A stretch of 64,000 bases of DNA, taken from NCBI GenBank assembly GCA_033558025.1, contig JAUCEF010000017.1, forward strand, positions 3,596,001 through 3,660,000, given 5' to 3'. Numbering within the stretch: the first letter of the stretch is position 1; the number at the start of each line of letters is the position of its first letter. The notes beneath the pieces were generated by a model. The model ran no database searches. It was not told where the DNA came from and saw nothing but the letters and a program-made list of their open reading frames with translations. The position numbers and the translations under genes were made by a program. Positions 12,185 to 21,669 of the stretch are shown in pieces. The stretch is from Phytophthora sp. 'mugwort'. Lineage: Eukaryota > Oomycota > Peronosporomycetes > Peronosporales > Peronosporaceae.

Positions 12185-13594
12185 TCATTTATTTTGCTTC
12201 GACTTGTAAATATGAAAGTGTTGATGATCAGCTTTCCTGCCGCACGGGACATCTACAACCTTGACGAGCTCGAAAGTAAAACAAAATCTGTTCATACAGA
12301 GAGCTCTGTGGCGAGGACAAAAGTTCATAGAGCTCAGCAGGAAACGGATGTCAGCCATCGAGCATAGCTGCTCCTTCACGAGTTCAACCACTCGAGGTTC
12401 GAACAGCACATTGTTCCAATAGACGAGGGTAGCTTCAGCAAACGGCGAAGTCGTAGCAAGCCGAATATCTGCTACGTCCTTACAGATAAATGGGGCCCTA
12501 TCTCGAAATATCCATGCATAAATGCTGCGATTGATTGCCTCTAGACCTGCAAGCTGAACTTGCTTCTGTGGCTCGATTCCGATCACACGATACACCTCCG
12601 TAGCCAACACGACTTGAGCGACCACATTCCCGAGTTCAGACCCGATAACAATAAAATGTCGCGTCTATCTATATTTCCAAGTTCCGCTAACAAATTAGGA
12701 ATCAGCAGGCAAAATCTCACCAACATTGTTGTGAACTGAGTGGCCGTCGTATCGTAGTACCAGCGCACGTGGTATATCAGCAAAATAGCCGTCACGGCTT
12801 GCTCGGTAGACGTAGGAGACAACAGTGGTTTTTGTGCCGTCGCCACTGGCGGCGTTCCTGCTTGTGGAGTCGGCGTCTTTGCTGGCAGAGTCTGATTAAT
12901 GGCTGGAGACGTCGGTGTCGCTAGTGGCGGCTTTGACGCCACTATTGGTGGCGTCGCTGTCTCGAGCCCCAGTATTGACGGCCTCGGAGCCTCAGCTGGT
13001 GGCATCGCCGTCGCCAGCAACTGTGTTGATGGCTTCGGAGCCATGGCTGGTGGTGTTGTAGGCGCTGTCTCCGTCGAAGCTGTTGACGTCGGAGTCATGG
13101 CTAGCAGAGTTTGGGTGCGGTTTGCGTCGTAACTGTCGACGTCGGAGTCACCGTTGACATCGGAGTCATCGTTGACTGCGGTGGCATCGCTGTCTGTGTC
13201 GTGGCTGTTGACATCAGCGTCGGCGTTGCTATCTGCGTCGTGTTTGTTGACGTCGGCCTGCTGCGGATAGTGCCGGCGTCGTTGCTAGCAAGCGTGTTTC
13301 GGGCCGTGGCAGACGTACTGCGCCTGCAAATGCTCGGAGATGCCGCATGACACGTGGAGGACATCCTCGCAGTCACTGGATCGGAGAAAAATAATTTGAA
13401 GGAAAGTTTGACACACGATTTCCGTGAGTGTGCATCAGCGACCTTCGACGCTGTCGGAGGGAAGCAGATGTGTGTCCTGTGTGGAGCATACGGTGCTCGA
13501 CATCGCGCCAAGAGATCCTCGAGCCGACTTCCTCGTAGGTGCGTGCTAGCTGCACGAGCCCCTTGTCGTCGTTCAAGCTAGATGCAGTCCGCAT
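12185..13594 (-). pseudogene. SANT/Myb-like plus DOT1-like histone methyltransferase, frameshifted
   Basis: Three minus-strand frames join into one protein. 13594-13373 starts MRTASSLNDD and reads as a SANT/Myb-like fold (ISWRDVEHRMLHTGHTSASL, then RQRRRSL). A shift near 13385 leads to a Thr/Ser/Pro linker (13360-12840) made of short repeats. The frame 13098-12583 ends in NLLAELGNIDRR followed by LLLSGLNSG, a worn version of the DOT1 SAM-binding motif (usually DLGSGxG). A shift near 12630 opens VVAQVVLATEVYRVIGIE and ATLVYWNNVLFEPRVVE, matching DOT1 motifs after the Gly-rich loop. DOT1 enzymes methylate histone H3 Lys79. The gene faces the transposase and lies wholly inside the piggyBac ends. 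The domain call is from motif reading and is firmer for the C-terminal half than for SANT. Confidence 0.65.
12840..13250. repeat. Degenerate coding minisatellite in DOT1-gene linker
   Basis: On the plus strand short units built on GTTGACGTCGGAGTC-like words recur between about 12900 and 13250; on the coding (minus) strand they give Thr/Ser/Pro/Ala-rich protein such as MSTVTPTSTVTTQT. Unit length and register vary, so this is slippage-prone low complexity rather than an ordered array. Confidence 0.55.
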
Positions 13595-13883
13595 ACTTGT
13601 GATTTTCCAAGTGAGTATCTGTCGTATTTTTGATATGTTTATGAGTTGGAAATTATCTTCGTCTGAGTATGTAAATCAATGGCATCCAATCGTTTGTCAC
13701 AAGAGGGCGTAGCAAGGACGATACCTAGAAACGTGACAGCGAACAACGATAGGATTGGTAGTTATAAAAGCAGGTATGATGACTACTTGAACTTTAACCA
13801 AGGGGTCATTTTGCCCCCTTTCATGGCGGATTCGCTCGCAGGTTTTGAGAACATGTTGAAAAGGGCAAAATGCCCCTATTGAG

Positions 13884-13897
13884 CACGAAAGGATTAA
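13884..13897 (-). repeat. piggyBac right terminal repeat with target site
   Basis: CACGAAAGGA followed by TTAA, the inverse of the left end with one mismatch. The TTAA is intact on this side. Confidence 0.7.
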
Positions 13898-14405
13898 AAT
13901 GATTCGTTTGGTGAGACGTTAAGCGAGTGGTTTAATGCGACTGTTAATGTGCCGGCTAGGGTCTCATAAGTCGTACCTAAGTGTAAAACCATAACAAAAC
14001 TGTATTTTACAGATTAATGGTATGTGCAGAAAAACAAGTTGGTCTGGTAATTTATTTATTAGTTTTAGGCTATCTTAGTAAATCCAAAGGTATTTATTTA
14101 ACAAACTTCAATTCCGCGTTCAGCTCGGGCAGCGCAGAGCAAGGATTTTCTCGGGGTCAGATCGCGACAGCATGCGCAACAGAAGCTGCAAGACTAATGT
14201 AAACCATCGTCATTGCGGAGCATTTGACCCAAAGCTTCTTGTCCTCTTACGCTCTTGAAAGCTAACGGTTCTATAAAATGAATTCTAACGGACAGTTTTA
14301 TTATATATAACGGTTAATGACGTGCCTGTCGTCTAACGCGTGCTTTTAATGTTTAAAAACCCCATGCTTCCCCCATACAAGTAAATACAGAGGCTTTCAC
14401 GCCGG
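13898..14405. other. Gap between piggyBac and tubby pseudogene, nothing recognised
   Basis: AT-rich sequence with stops in all frames and no repeat structure that I can see. Confidence 0.5.
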
Positions 14406-15241
14406 TTAGACGTAGGCCAGCTTCGTGTCACAGCTGCTAAGGCAAATGGAGAAGGCTTGGAACGGAGATAGCGGCCATTGGAAGTCCATCGTAAACATGT
14501 CGTCGGCCACACGACCGAACTGCAGGATATTACCCATCGACGGGTCTTCGCTGCTGATCAGCTGAAAGTTCTTCACGGATGCCATCGACACGCGGCCGCC
14601 GAGTCTAGGCAGTACGCGCCTAGATCCTTGCGGAAGACAGGCTCACGGTTCGAGAAGCGCATCAGATCCTTCATGTTTCCGGTGGATAGGCGAGTAACGA
14701 GTCGGTCTTGACGACTCATGGTGCATCTTGGCCACTTCGGACTCGGTGCCCGTCGCCTTGCGGAGTTTCAGGAATGACGCCGGTTTAGCGGTCATACCTT
14801 TGATTGTCGACATCTCCTGCTTCTTCTGCTGTTGCTTAGACGCCGATCGGTTGCTGCTACTGGCGTCCTTTGCATTGCCCCGTTGTGGCGCTGGCGTCAC
14901 TGGGACGGCTGATCGCTCGGTCGTGGGCGTGGTGTCCTCGCTCTTCTCTGCTGTTGCTTCGTCCTGTTCCTTCGTGGCTCGTCTTTTCTTGCTGCGCCTA
15001 CGATTCCGGTTGCGTTTCTTGGTGCTCGTCTTGGCGTCTTCAGCGCCGTCCACCGCAAGCTGAAGTCGGACTTGAACACAGTCTCGGCCGCCTTGCTGGC
15101 AGCCTCCAGGATCTCTTCGGGCGTAGCCTCCTTCAGCTTCTCGCCGCGCTCCTCCATCTGCTTTACGGTAGCGATGATGCGCCGCTTGGCCTCGAAGTGC
15201 GCGGCCAGCGGAGCGCCCGTTGCCTCCTGGACCCCATTCAT
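14406..15241 (-). pseudogene. Tubby-like protein, internally deleted and frameshifted
   Basis: The start (15241, MNGVQEATGAPLAAHFEAKR) leads into a helical charged stretch, then shifts near 15056 into a Lys/Arg and Ser/Gln-rich linker (15053-14700). After a TGA (near 14708 in that frame) the text resumes as [20 protein letters not shown], then shifts near 14612 to [18 protein letters not shown] and ends in [18 protein letters not shown]. The last part is the unmistakable C-terminal end of a tubby domain (VKNFQL, ILQFG, FTMDF, DTKLA). The front half of the tubby beta-barrel is missing, so an internal deletion is inferred between about 14740 and 14690. Tubby domains bind phosphatidylinositol 4,5-bisphosphate. 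At least two frameshifts, one stop and the deletion make this a pseudogene. Confidence 0.8.
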
Positions 15242-15952
15242 CTTTGGCTAATGTGCTGAAGCTTGAATGGACACTTTGTCATGTACGGGAATGATAGCGC
15301 CATTTCGTTTCAACAAATGCTTCATCAAGAGTTTTATCTTTCGAGTACATCTAATGCGTACATAATTGAATCTTCGCACTTAAGTCCACGCATTTCGACG
15401 GTTTAGCGTGGATGACGCTCGTATTCCTCGGAAACTCCGGTAAGTCCTCCATGAGCCTTGAGACGTCGGTCGAGGAAGAACGACACCTAGATAGATAGAT
15501 GCACATTCATTTAAACGTGCTGCCGTTCAAATTTTCAACTTCCGGTGATGTCTATGGACATTTTTTGTGACTAACAGTATAGTCGTGCGCTTCTATCAGA
15601 CGCTTGAGAAAATCGCCAATACCAGGAGAGAGACCACACGCTCACGTTTGGGATCACTTTGAGTGAAAGAAGATGCTGAATTCAAATTACTGAAGCCCTT
15701 CACAATGTACTGGTGCTCTATGCTCTTCGGAGCTGGTTGATTGAACAGTGTTGGGCTTTTGAGGATTCGTTTTTTTTGCCGCTGTATAAACCGGATTAAA
15801 CAGAATTATGTTAGTTAAATTTGGTAGCATCAAAACCCAAACTACTCTGCGCATTCAAATATATTTACTAATATACATAAAAAGGCTAGGCTTTTTTAAA
15901 ACCTGATGGCATTTTGTAAAATCCCTTATTCTAAAACCGGACGCTGCTGCTG
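15242..15952. other. Intergenic between divergent tubby pseudogene and enoyl reductase gene
   Basis: About 700 bp holding both 5' flanks. I see no open frame and no clear initiator motif; T-rich runs occur at 15765-15775 and 15890-15900 before the enoyl reductase start. Confidence 0.5.
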
Positions 15953-16978
15953 ATGGCCATGCTGCTCCAAGGCAAGAGCGCCCTGGTGGTGGGGCTTATG
16001 AACAAGCACTCGCTAGCCGCCGGTATCACTCAATCCCTCCTCTCCTGCGGGGCAAGCGTCGTGGTGTCGTCCAAGACCCCACTTAACGAGAGCCATATTA
16101 AGAGCTGCGCCTTCCGGATCCCCGAAGCTTCGGATGCCGCGTTGCACTTCGAACCGTGCGACGTGGAGAGCGACGAGAGCATCGACCGATTGATGCAACG
16201 CTGCGGGGATATATTTAGTGGGGAGCTGGATATTCTCGTTCACTCGGTCGCGTTCGCCCCGCGTGAGGCCTTCAGCAACGGATTGCTGGATATTCCGAGG
16301 TCTGCATGGGCTCAAGCGTTGGATATCAGTGCCTACAGTTTGGTGGCTATGACCAGAAGGGCAAAGCCGTTGATGACTAACGAGGGTGAAGAGAGACGTG
16401 ACCGCAGCGTACTGGCGTTGACGTATGTGGGATCGAGCAAGGTGGGTGGGAGAGAGCGGCGGATGACGGAGTGAAGATACTTATGGTTGCTTCGGTTTTG
16501 GTGTAGGTGGTGCCGAACTACAATGTCATGGGACCTGCGAAGGCTGCTTTGGAGGCGACGGCGAGGCAGCTTGCGTACGAAATGGGACCGGATGGAATAC
16601 GTGTCAATTGTCTGAGTCCTGGACCAATGAACACCGTGTCGGCGCGTGGAATTCCGGGGATCTCGGTAAGTTTTGTGGAAATTAGTGTTGTTTCAGATGT
16701 TTTGTGTGAAGATGACTGAAATAAAGGATGTATTACTGCAGAAAATGAGGAAATATGCTGAGAGTCACTCTCCTTTACGCCGTAACAGCTCAAGTGATGA
16801 CGTTGGATCGGTTGCTGCGTTCCTGTCAAGCGATCTGGCTGCTGCCATCACAGGACAAACTATCTACGGTAAGTTTCTGATGTGGAAATATTCAGTGGGA
16901 ACCAAAATTAACTGGATGCCTTTTGATGTAGTTGACGGAGGTTTGAGCGCGATGTCTCCAACCGCGAGGGAAGAATAA
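15953..16978 (+). CDS. fabI: Enoyl-ACP reductase (NADH), FabI type, four exons
   Basis: Exons are 15953-16441, 16507-16665, 16742-16868 and 16932-16978, joined by GT-AG introns of 65, 76 and 63 nt; the spliced frame is 273 aa, close to bacterial FabI (262 aa). The nucleotide-binding Gly/Ser-rich loop is VVGLMNKHSLAAGI (13-26). Active-site Tyr158 (LALTYVG), Tyr168 and Lys175 (YNVMGPAK) match the FabI Tyr-x9-Tyr-x6-Lys arrangement, and the C-terminus has VGSVAAFLSSDL, ITGQ and VDGG. The enzyme reduces trans-2-enoyl-ACP in type II fatty acid synthesis, probably in an organelle, although I see no obvious transit peptide. An alternative acceptor inside intron 2 at 16696 would add 15 in-frame codons, but the shorter splice matches bacterial spacing exactly. 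A bacterial or plastid-like origin with later introns is inferred. Confidence 0.88.
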
Positions 16979-17158
16979 AACGTACGGGCGTCTTGGAGAA
17001 ACACACACTAGTGCGAATTACCTACGCCATAATGGCGCGTGATTAGTTTCTGCTGCTTAATGTCGATGAATGCTGGTGGCGTATTTCAACCCTTGGTGTT
17101 GGTTGTGACAATCAGCTGTAGTCTTCCATACTGCATGGAGGTTTGCTCATCAGGCCGC

Positions 17159-18111
17159 TCATTTAACGGTGTGGCCGTTTGTTGGAACATCCGTTGCTGC
17201 TGTGCCGCGAAAGCTGGTTTCAACCGACAGCTTCAAATTCCCGGATAACGGAGCAGAACCACGCAGCTGAACCGAAACAGACGCAGCCAGCTCATCCGAA
17301 TTGGCAATAGACCAACTCCAAACAACGCGTGAGTACAGAGAGTCAGTCGGTGGCGCCACCCCAAAGGACTCGCTGCTGTCACTTCCAGGAGCCAGACGCT
17401 CTATTTCCGCAGCGTGTTCTAGAACGAGACATCGACACATCAGACACTATCGCAAGGAGACCACATTTACACGGGTTAAACGTACTAAATGCTTGCCAGT
17501 TGACTCCTGTGAGAGCTAAGGCGTAAAAGTGAAGTTCACAAGAGTCACGGCAGCCTGAATAATCCACTGCACATGTTGCTGGACTTGTCGGGAACGCGAC
17601 AGCGCAGTTGTTCGCCTGGAAAGCAACAACTTCATCGAGCCACAACTCACACGGACCCTACAAAGTCTGTCACGCCACGCTGAGACTGAATCAGACAAGC
17701 GAACCCATGACTTACATGCTCGAAGCCTCCCTCAGGTGCCGCGTCGTCGTTCCAGTAAACCTCTTGCCGCTCAGTTCCCACGATTACGGTGTCCGAGACA
17801 GCACTTGCGCTGCTACAACCACTTGAAGGTGAATATACATCCTCGACGAACTGGCGTAGCGAAGCATAATTCGTCGACTTGAACGCTTCCGTGAAAATAG
17901 CGACGTTATTGGAGGCGTCGTGGGTCCAGTTCAAGTCCGCGAAGGCCGGGTTCACACATGGCCCGATCGTCGTAGGACAAACCAGCACTGACTGCCCGTC
18001 GTCTTGGTCAGTTAGCCCTGCAGGAAACGACAAGACGGCTGCGCTGTCCACCTCGAATCTTCCTAGATAGACCCAAGCTCCTAAGCAGCAGCACATCAGT
18101 AGCGGAATCAT
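17159..18111 (-). CDS. AA17-family LPMO-like secreted protein lacking N-terminal His
   Basis: Exons on the minus strand are 18111-17716, 17657-17486 and 17418-17159 with introns of 58 and 67 nt; the spliced product is 275 aa. Intron positions and the 172-nt middle exon are the same as in the AA17 gene at 24223-25326. The middle exon has the family pattern: GPCELWLDE at its start, [12 protein letters not shown], and LTGVNWQAF. The first exon has [15 protein letters not shown] and [15 protein letters not shown] in matching places. The N-terminus ([17 protein letters not shown]) looks like a signal peptide, but no His-Gly follows, although LPMOs need a free N-terminal His to hold copper. The last exon is a Ser/Ala-rich tail. 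It may be a non-catalytic paralog, or the true first exon may lie elsewhere. Confidence 0.75.
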
Positions 18112-18486
18112 ATTTTGCTTCTAGAAAAAGGTTAAAGACAACCCATTTCTTATTTGAGCGGGGTTAACGCAGCCTTTACGATGATGCCTTTGCAGGACAG
18201 CGGAATATTGTCCCTTCCGGTAGTATGTCTTTTAAAACATGTTTCTTGAGTTTCTAGATGGTCACGATGGTATCTGCTACGGTGGAACCAGATACATGGC
18301 AACAACATTGGCGTGTTGAAGGTGGCGATGACAAGACTGTGACTATCGGTTTGTAAATCTATGTTGATAAACCACGTCGACAATTGCGTTTATCAACAAA
18401 GATTTACAAACCGATAGTTAGAATAGGGTAGGGTCTGTAAGTTGATCTTCTACTGAAATATTGCAGTTAAGCTGCAATAGCACACA
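18112..18486. other. AA17 5' flank and unassigned sequence
   Basis: Upstream region of the minus-strand AA17 gene. It contains a long inverted repeat (18340-18420, listed separately) and no open frame of note. A GCTCAAATAAG word on the minus strand near 18160 is only a partial match to the oomycete initiator. Confidence 0.45.
18340..18420. repeat. 33-bp inverted repeat with 15-bp loop
   Basis: The arm 18340-18372 (TGACTATCGGTTTGTAAATC...) is the inverse of 18388-18420 with two mismatches over 33 bases; the 15-base spacer is CACGTCGACAATTGC. It could be a foldback/MITE remnant or two abutting transposon ends. It lies 66 bp from the left end of the mariner element but does not match that element's ends. 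Confidence 0.8.
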
Positions 18487-20137
18487 ACTCTGTCTCAAAA
18501 CAAATGTCCCCTTTAGTCTCCACGCGACGGCTATTGACCAAAAACCAGTGAAAGGTCGTCTAGCTGGTAGAATGCGCGCCGTTCATCGAGCTGGTTTGAA
18601 TGGTGTGCGTTGCTCGATATGGATCGTAAAACCCAAGACGTAGTGGCCATTTATGTACCGGCGACTGCTTGGTAGTCTAACACTACGTACACCTCATTAG
18701 CGATTTCGCCCAACTTCCACTACCCACGACCTTCAGCACGCCAACGATGCCGCCGTCCGCCCCACGCACCGCCACCAAGAAGAAGAATCTCACCGATCGG
18801 CAGCGTCACCACATACTGTGGTCTCTGGCGCAGGATGCCGTTGGTGGCATCCCACTCCATGGCGCCCTTGGTGATGTAGCAGCCAAGTTTGGCGTCCACC
18901 CTCGAACCGTGTCAAGAAATTGGCAGCGCGCGCTAGCAACGCCGCTACAAGCGACATCCTGACGGCTCCATCTCGGAAGCGTACCACCGGGCGCAAGAAG
19001 AAGAGCTTCGACGCTGCCCTCGAGAGACTGCGAGGAACCGCGCCCGAGACATGGTCCACCGTGCGCGCGGCTGTTCGCGTCTGCGGAGTCCCCGCTGCAA
19101 CGCTGCACCGCCGTGTTCTTGCAGGCGCTCTTCGAGTAGCCACCACCGTCTCTAGGCCAGTGCTGACCGATGCAAACAAGGTCCGTCGCGTAGAGTTCAG
19201 CTGCGCGCATATTGACCCAGCGTCGCTGGTTTTAGCGACAGGTACGACAAAATCCACATGCATGAAGAGCTCTGCTATCTGACAAAGGTAAAGAAGCAAT
19301 TTATCGCGCTGCAGGCAAGCCAGCTCCGGCATTCGGTCTCCGGAAACAGCGCCATATCGTCAAGATCATGATACTAACAGCGGTCGCAAGACCACGATGG
19401 GATGCTCAGCGTTGCCACTACTTTGATGGCAAGCTGGGAATCTGGCCGTTTCTCGAGTATGCGCCTGCTGCTCGGGCAAGCCGCAACCGGCGAGCAGGAA
19501 CACTAGTGCCCCGCGCCATCTCCGTCAAGAAGCAAAGCTACAGAGCCATACTAATCCGGCGGCTCCTGCCAGCGATAGCGTCACGCTGTCCCCACCAAAA
19601 CCAGGAGCTCCTGTGGTCGTCCAGCAAGACAATGCATCGCCACACATTGCGGTCGACGACGCCGAGTTTGCTGAGGCTGTGGAGGCGTCGGTCCTGAACG
19701 GGGGGCTGGGGTTCCAGCCGCCCAACTCTCCAGACACGAATGCCCTGGACACGGGTTCATCCACGCCATCCAGGCCCGCTGGCAGAAGAGAGTGACGCAC
19801 ACGCTGCAAGAATTGATCTGCGCTGTCAATGACGCTTACTGGGAGCTACTCCCTCCATACGATCAACAAGGCATTTCTTAGTCTTCAGTCCGTATTGGAC
19901 CGGTGTGTTGCCCACGGCGGCGGAAACGACTTCCATCCCACTCACATGTCGAAGGCCGAGCTTTATCGGGAGGGACAACTTCCGGTGAGCTTGAAGTGCT
20001 CTCCGGTCACTGCTTCGTTTGTGCAGCAGACACAGCTATCACGTCAGCATGCCTATAGTGAAAGTCAACTATAGCTTCTGACTTTTGTTTTGAAACACGA
20101 AAAGGAGTTGCACCTGACATTTGTTCTGAGACGGAGT
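18487..20137 (+). mobile_element. Degenerate mariner-like element (DD39D type)
   Basis: The left end ACTCTGTCTCAAAACAAATG (18487 on) is inverted at the right end, where 20116-20137 reads as the inverse of ACTCCGTCTCAGAACAAATG. About 19 of 22 bases match, and CTCCGTC-like ends are typical of plant-type mariner elements. Between them lies a plus-strand mariner transposase pseudogene. TA dinucleotides lie close to both ends but not at exactly matching distances, so the precise edge is uncertain by a few bases. Confidence 0.65.
18747..20074 (+). pseudogene. Mariner-like transposase, frameshifted, first Asp lost
   Basis: The first frame (18747-18962) is an N-terminal helix-turn-helix region (LTDRQRHHILWSLAQDAVGG and FGVHPRTVSRNW). 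A shift near 18930 leads to 18920-19282 (VRVCGVPAATLHRRV, second HTH). The first catalytic site reads HMHEELC near 19255, where an Asp-Glu (HIDEELC-like) would be expected, so the Asp has become His. The second site is intact (VVQQDNASPHIAVDD, 19613 on). The third is PPNSPDTNALD; 39 residues separate the second and third Asp, the DD39D spacing known from plant mariner-like elements. Several frameshifts are present. Cut-and-paste transposition at TA would be its role; this copy is dead. Confidence 0.75.
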
Positions 20138-20322
20138 GGTACTCTATTAGCCGACGACACAAGCTGACAGATAATCTAAGCTAAATACATTCTCACTTTG
20201 CTTCTTACCAACGTGTTACCAAGATTCGTCTCAGAGACACTTTGCTTGCTACGTGCTTCGCTATATTCGCAAGAAAAAAAACAATAGTATCCGGTGTTCT
20301 ATCGATCACCTTGTGACGGAGC
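20138..20322. other. Spacer between mariner and Tc1 palindrome
   Basis: Short stretch with no open frame; nothing recognised. Confidence 0.5.
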
Positions 20323-21571
20323 AGTGCCGACGATAAATACCCACTTAAACTTTTACCGTTGTCTTTACCAAAATTTAGCTTCGGGAATGGATTTTGTCTC
20401 AATCTGAAAGCTGGATTAAATACGATTCTGACGGTGGTTTTCGTTTTTCATTCCGAAGTTGAGACTACACACGATGACAAAAAAAACAGTTTTATGTATG
20501 TGACGATAATTATAAGCCGACGATACTTCTTGCGTGAAAACTGTCGACTTTGAGACGGCACAACGCAGCTACTTTGTCTTTGCCCATTGAGGTAATGACA
20601 TCCATACAACGCTTTTGCATTGACTTGAGCAGCTTGTCGGTGTAGTCAGGGCCGATTTCCAACCAAACTCGGAGTATTGTAGCTATTAAGTCATCTTTCG
20701 TAGCAAATTGTGGTCCCTCGGCGTACACAGTCCTTGCAAATACGCCCCACATGTTCTCTATCGGGTTAGATCCGGAGACTTGGCTGGCCATTCCATCAAT
20801 TGATGTTCTGTTCCTCCAGAAACATCTTCGTTTCACGCGACGTGTGTATCGATGCACCGTCTTGCTGAAAAATACACTCACGACCGTAGTACAGGTCGAT
20901 AAGTGGCAGTAAATATTCCGGTAAAAGTGTAAATATACTTACCGCTGTCTTGATTTCCTTCCATTATGGCCAGTTTTGTCTTCCCAGTCGCGCTAAACGC
21001 CCCCCACACCATGACACTGCCACAGCCAGATTGGCGGGTCGAATATATTTGCTTCTTGCGCAGATCGCGCTAGTAATAATGTAGGCCATCTGGCCTGTCC
21101 TGGTTAAACTTCTTCTCGTCGGAAAACACGCAATTTCCATTTCCCGTCCCACCTGATATTGTCCATCGCCCATTTAACTCGATTTTTCTTGTGCTCTTTT
21201 GTGAGAACCGGACAGCCCTTTCGCTTCGTGTACTTAAGATCTGGATGTGCTCAGAGTAGGTCACGTGCTCTGCTAGCCTTGACTGACAGCTCTAACTGGT
21301 TCACGAGCTCGGTAGAGCTCAGCTTTCCTTTAGATGCATCGCGGAAAATCTGCGCATTCTTATACGGTCATCTTTGGCGACCTTCCAGACCGTTTGGCGG
21401 TACTGTATGCTTCGGGATTACTCAAGAAGTTGCTGACAACACGTCGTGATCGATTTAGACGCTTCCCTATCTCTCTATGGCCCGTACCAGTGTCCCTAAG
21501 GCCAATATCTTTCCTCGTTCTTCCACTGATAGCGTTGTCCTCGTGGCATGCTTTTGTGACAGTAGAAGCTT
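20323..21571 (-). pseudogene. Tc1-like transposase (DD34E), left arm copy
   Basis: Minus-strand frames run from the palindrome centre outwards: MPRGQRYQWKNEERYWP and LNRSRRVVSNFLSNPEAYS (helix-turn-helix start), then CVFSDEKKFNQDRPDGLHYY (first catalytic Asp, 21120-21070), and a C-terminal frame 20881-20510 with NPIENMWGVFARTVYAEG. The catalytic Glu lies in PIENMWG; with the frameshift allowed for, 34 residues separate it from the second Asp in the QQDGAS motif, so the copy is of DD34E type. Stops and shifts occur at the same places as in the right arm, so both arms descend from one already broken copy. Role in life: TA-directed cut-and-paste transposase. Confidence 0.8.
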
Positions 21572-21573
21572 CG

Positions 21574-21669
21574 TTGGTTGCGGCAGTATCGCAACCACAA
21601 GCTTCTACTGTCACAAAAGCGTTGGTTGCGGCAGTATCGCAACCACAAGCTTCTACTGTCACAAAAGCA
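21574..21669 (+). repeat. Two 48-bp tandem units at palindrome centre
   Basis: 21574-21621 and 21622-21669 are the same 48 bases with one difference (last base). Each unit has a small internal hairpin (GGTTGCG facing CGCAACC). The end of the unit (AAGCTTCTACTGTCACAAAA) is also present inverted at 21550-21571, which extends the left arm. Confidence 0.9.

Larger units (their letters stand above)
8347..13893 (+). mobile_element. piggyBac-type DNA transposon with SANT-DOT1 cargo gene
   Basis: The left end reads CCCTTTCGTG from 8347, preceded by TTGA; the right end reads CACGAAAGGA at 13884-13893, followed by TTAA. These are inverted repeats with a TTAA-type target site (one base changed on the left), as expected for piggyBac. 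A subterminal word close to TTTTGCCCCCTTT occurs near both ends (about 8421, 8525, 13806, and inverted at 13863), plausible transposase-binding repeats. Inside, left to right, are an AT-hook region, a DDD transposase with Cys-rich tail, and a convergent SANT-DOT1 gene. All are broken by frameshifts or stops, so this copy is not autonomous. Length is 5547 bp, about twice a minimal piggyBac. Confidence 0.8.

Noticed and set aside
12899..13350. Plus-strand Val/Asp/Gly-rich frames resembling repeat proteins
   Set aside because: They are mirror frames of the Thr/Ser/Pro linker in the minus-strand SANT-DOT1 gene.
16696..16741. Alternative exon start in intron 2 of the enoyl reductase gene
   Set aside because: It keeps the frame, but the shorter splice reproduces bacterial FabI spacing between the Gly-Ile and Lys-Met residues exactly, so the longer form was not used for the gene model.
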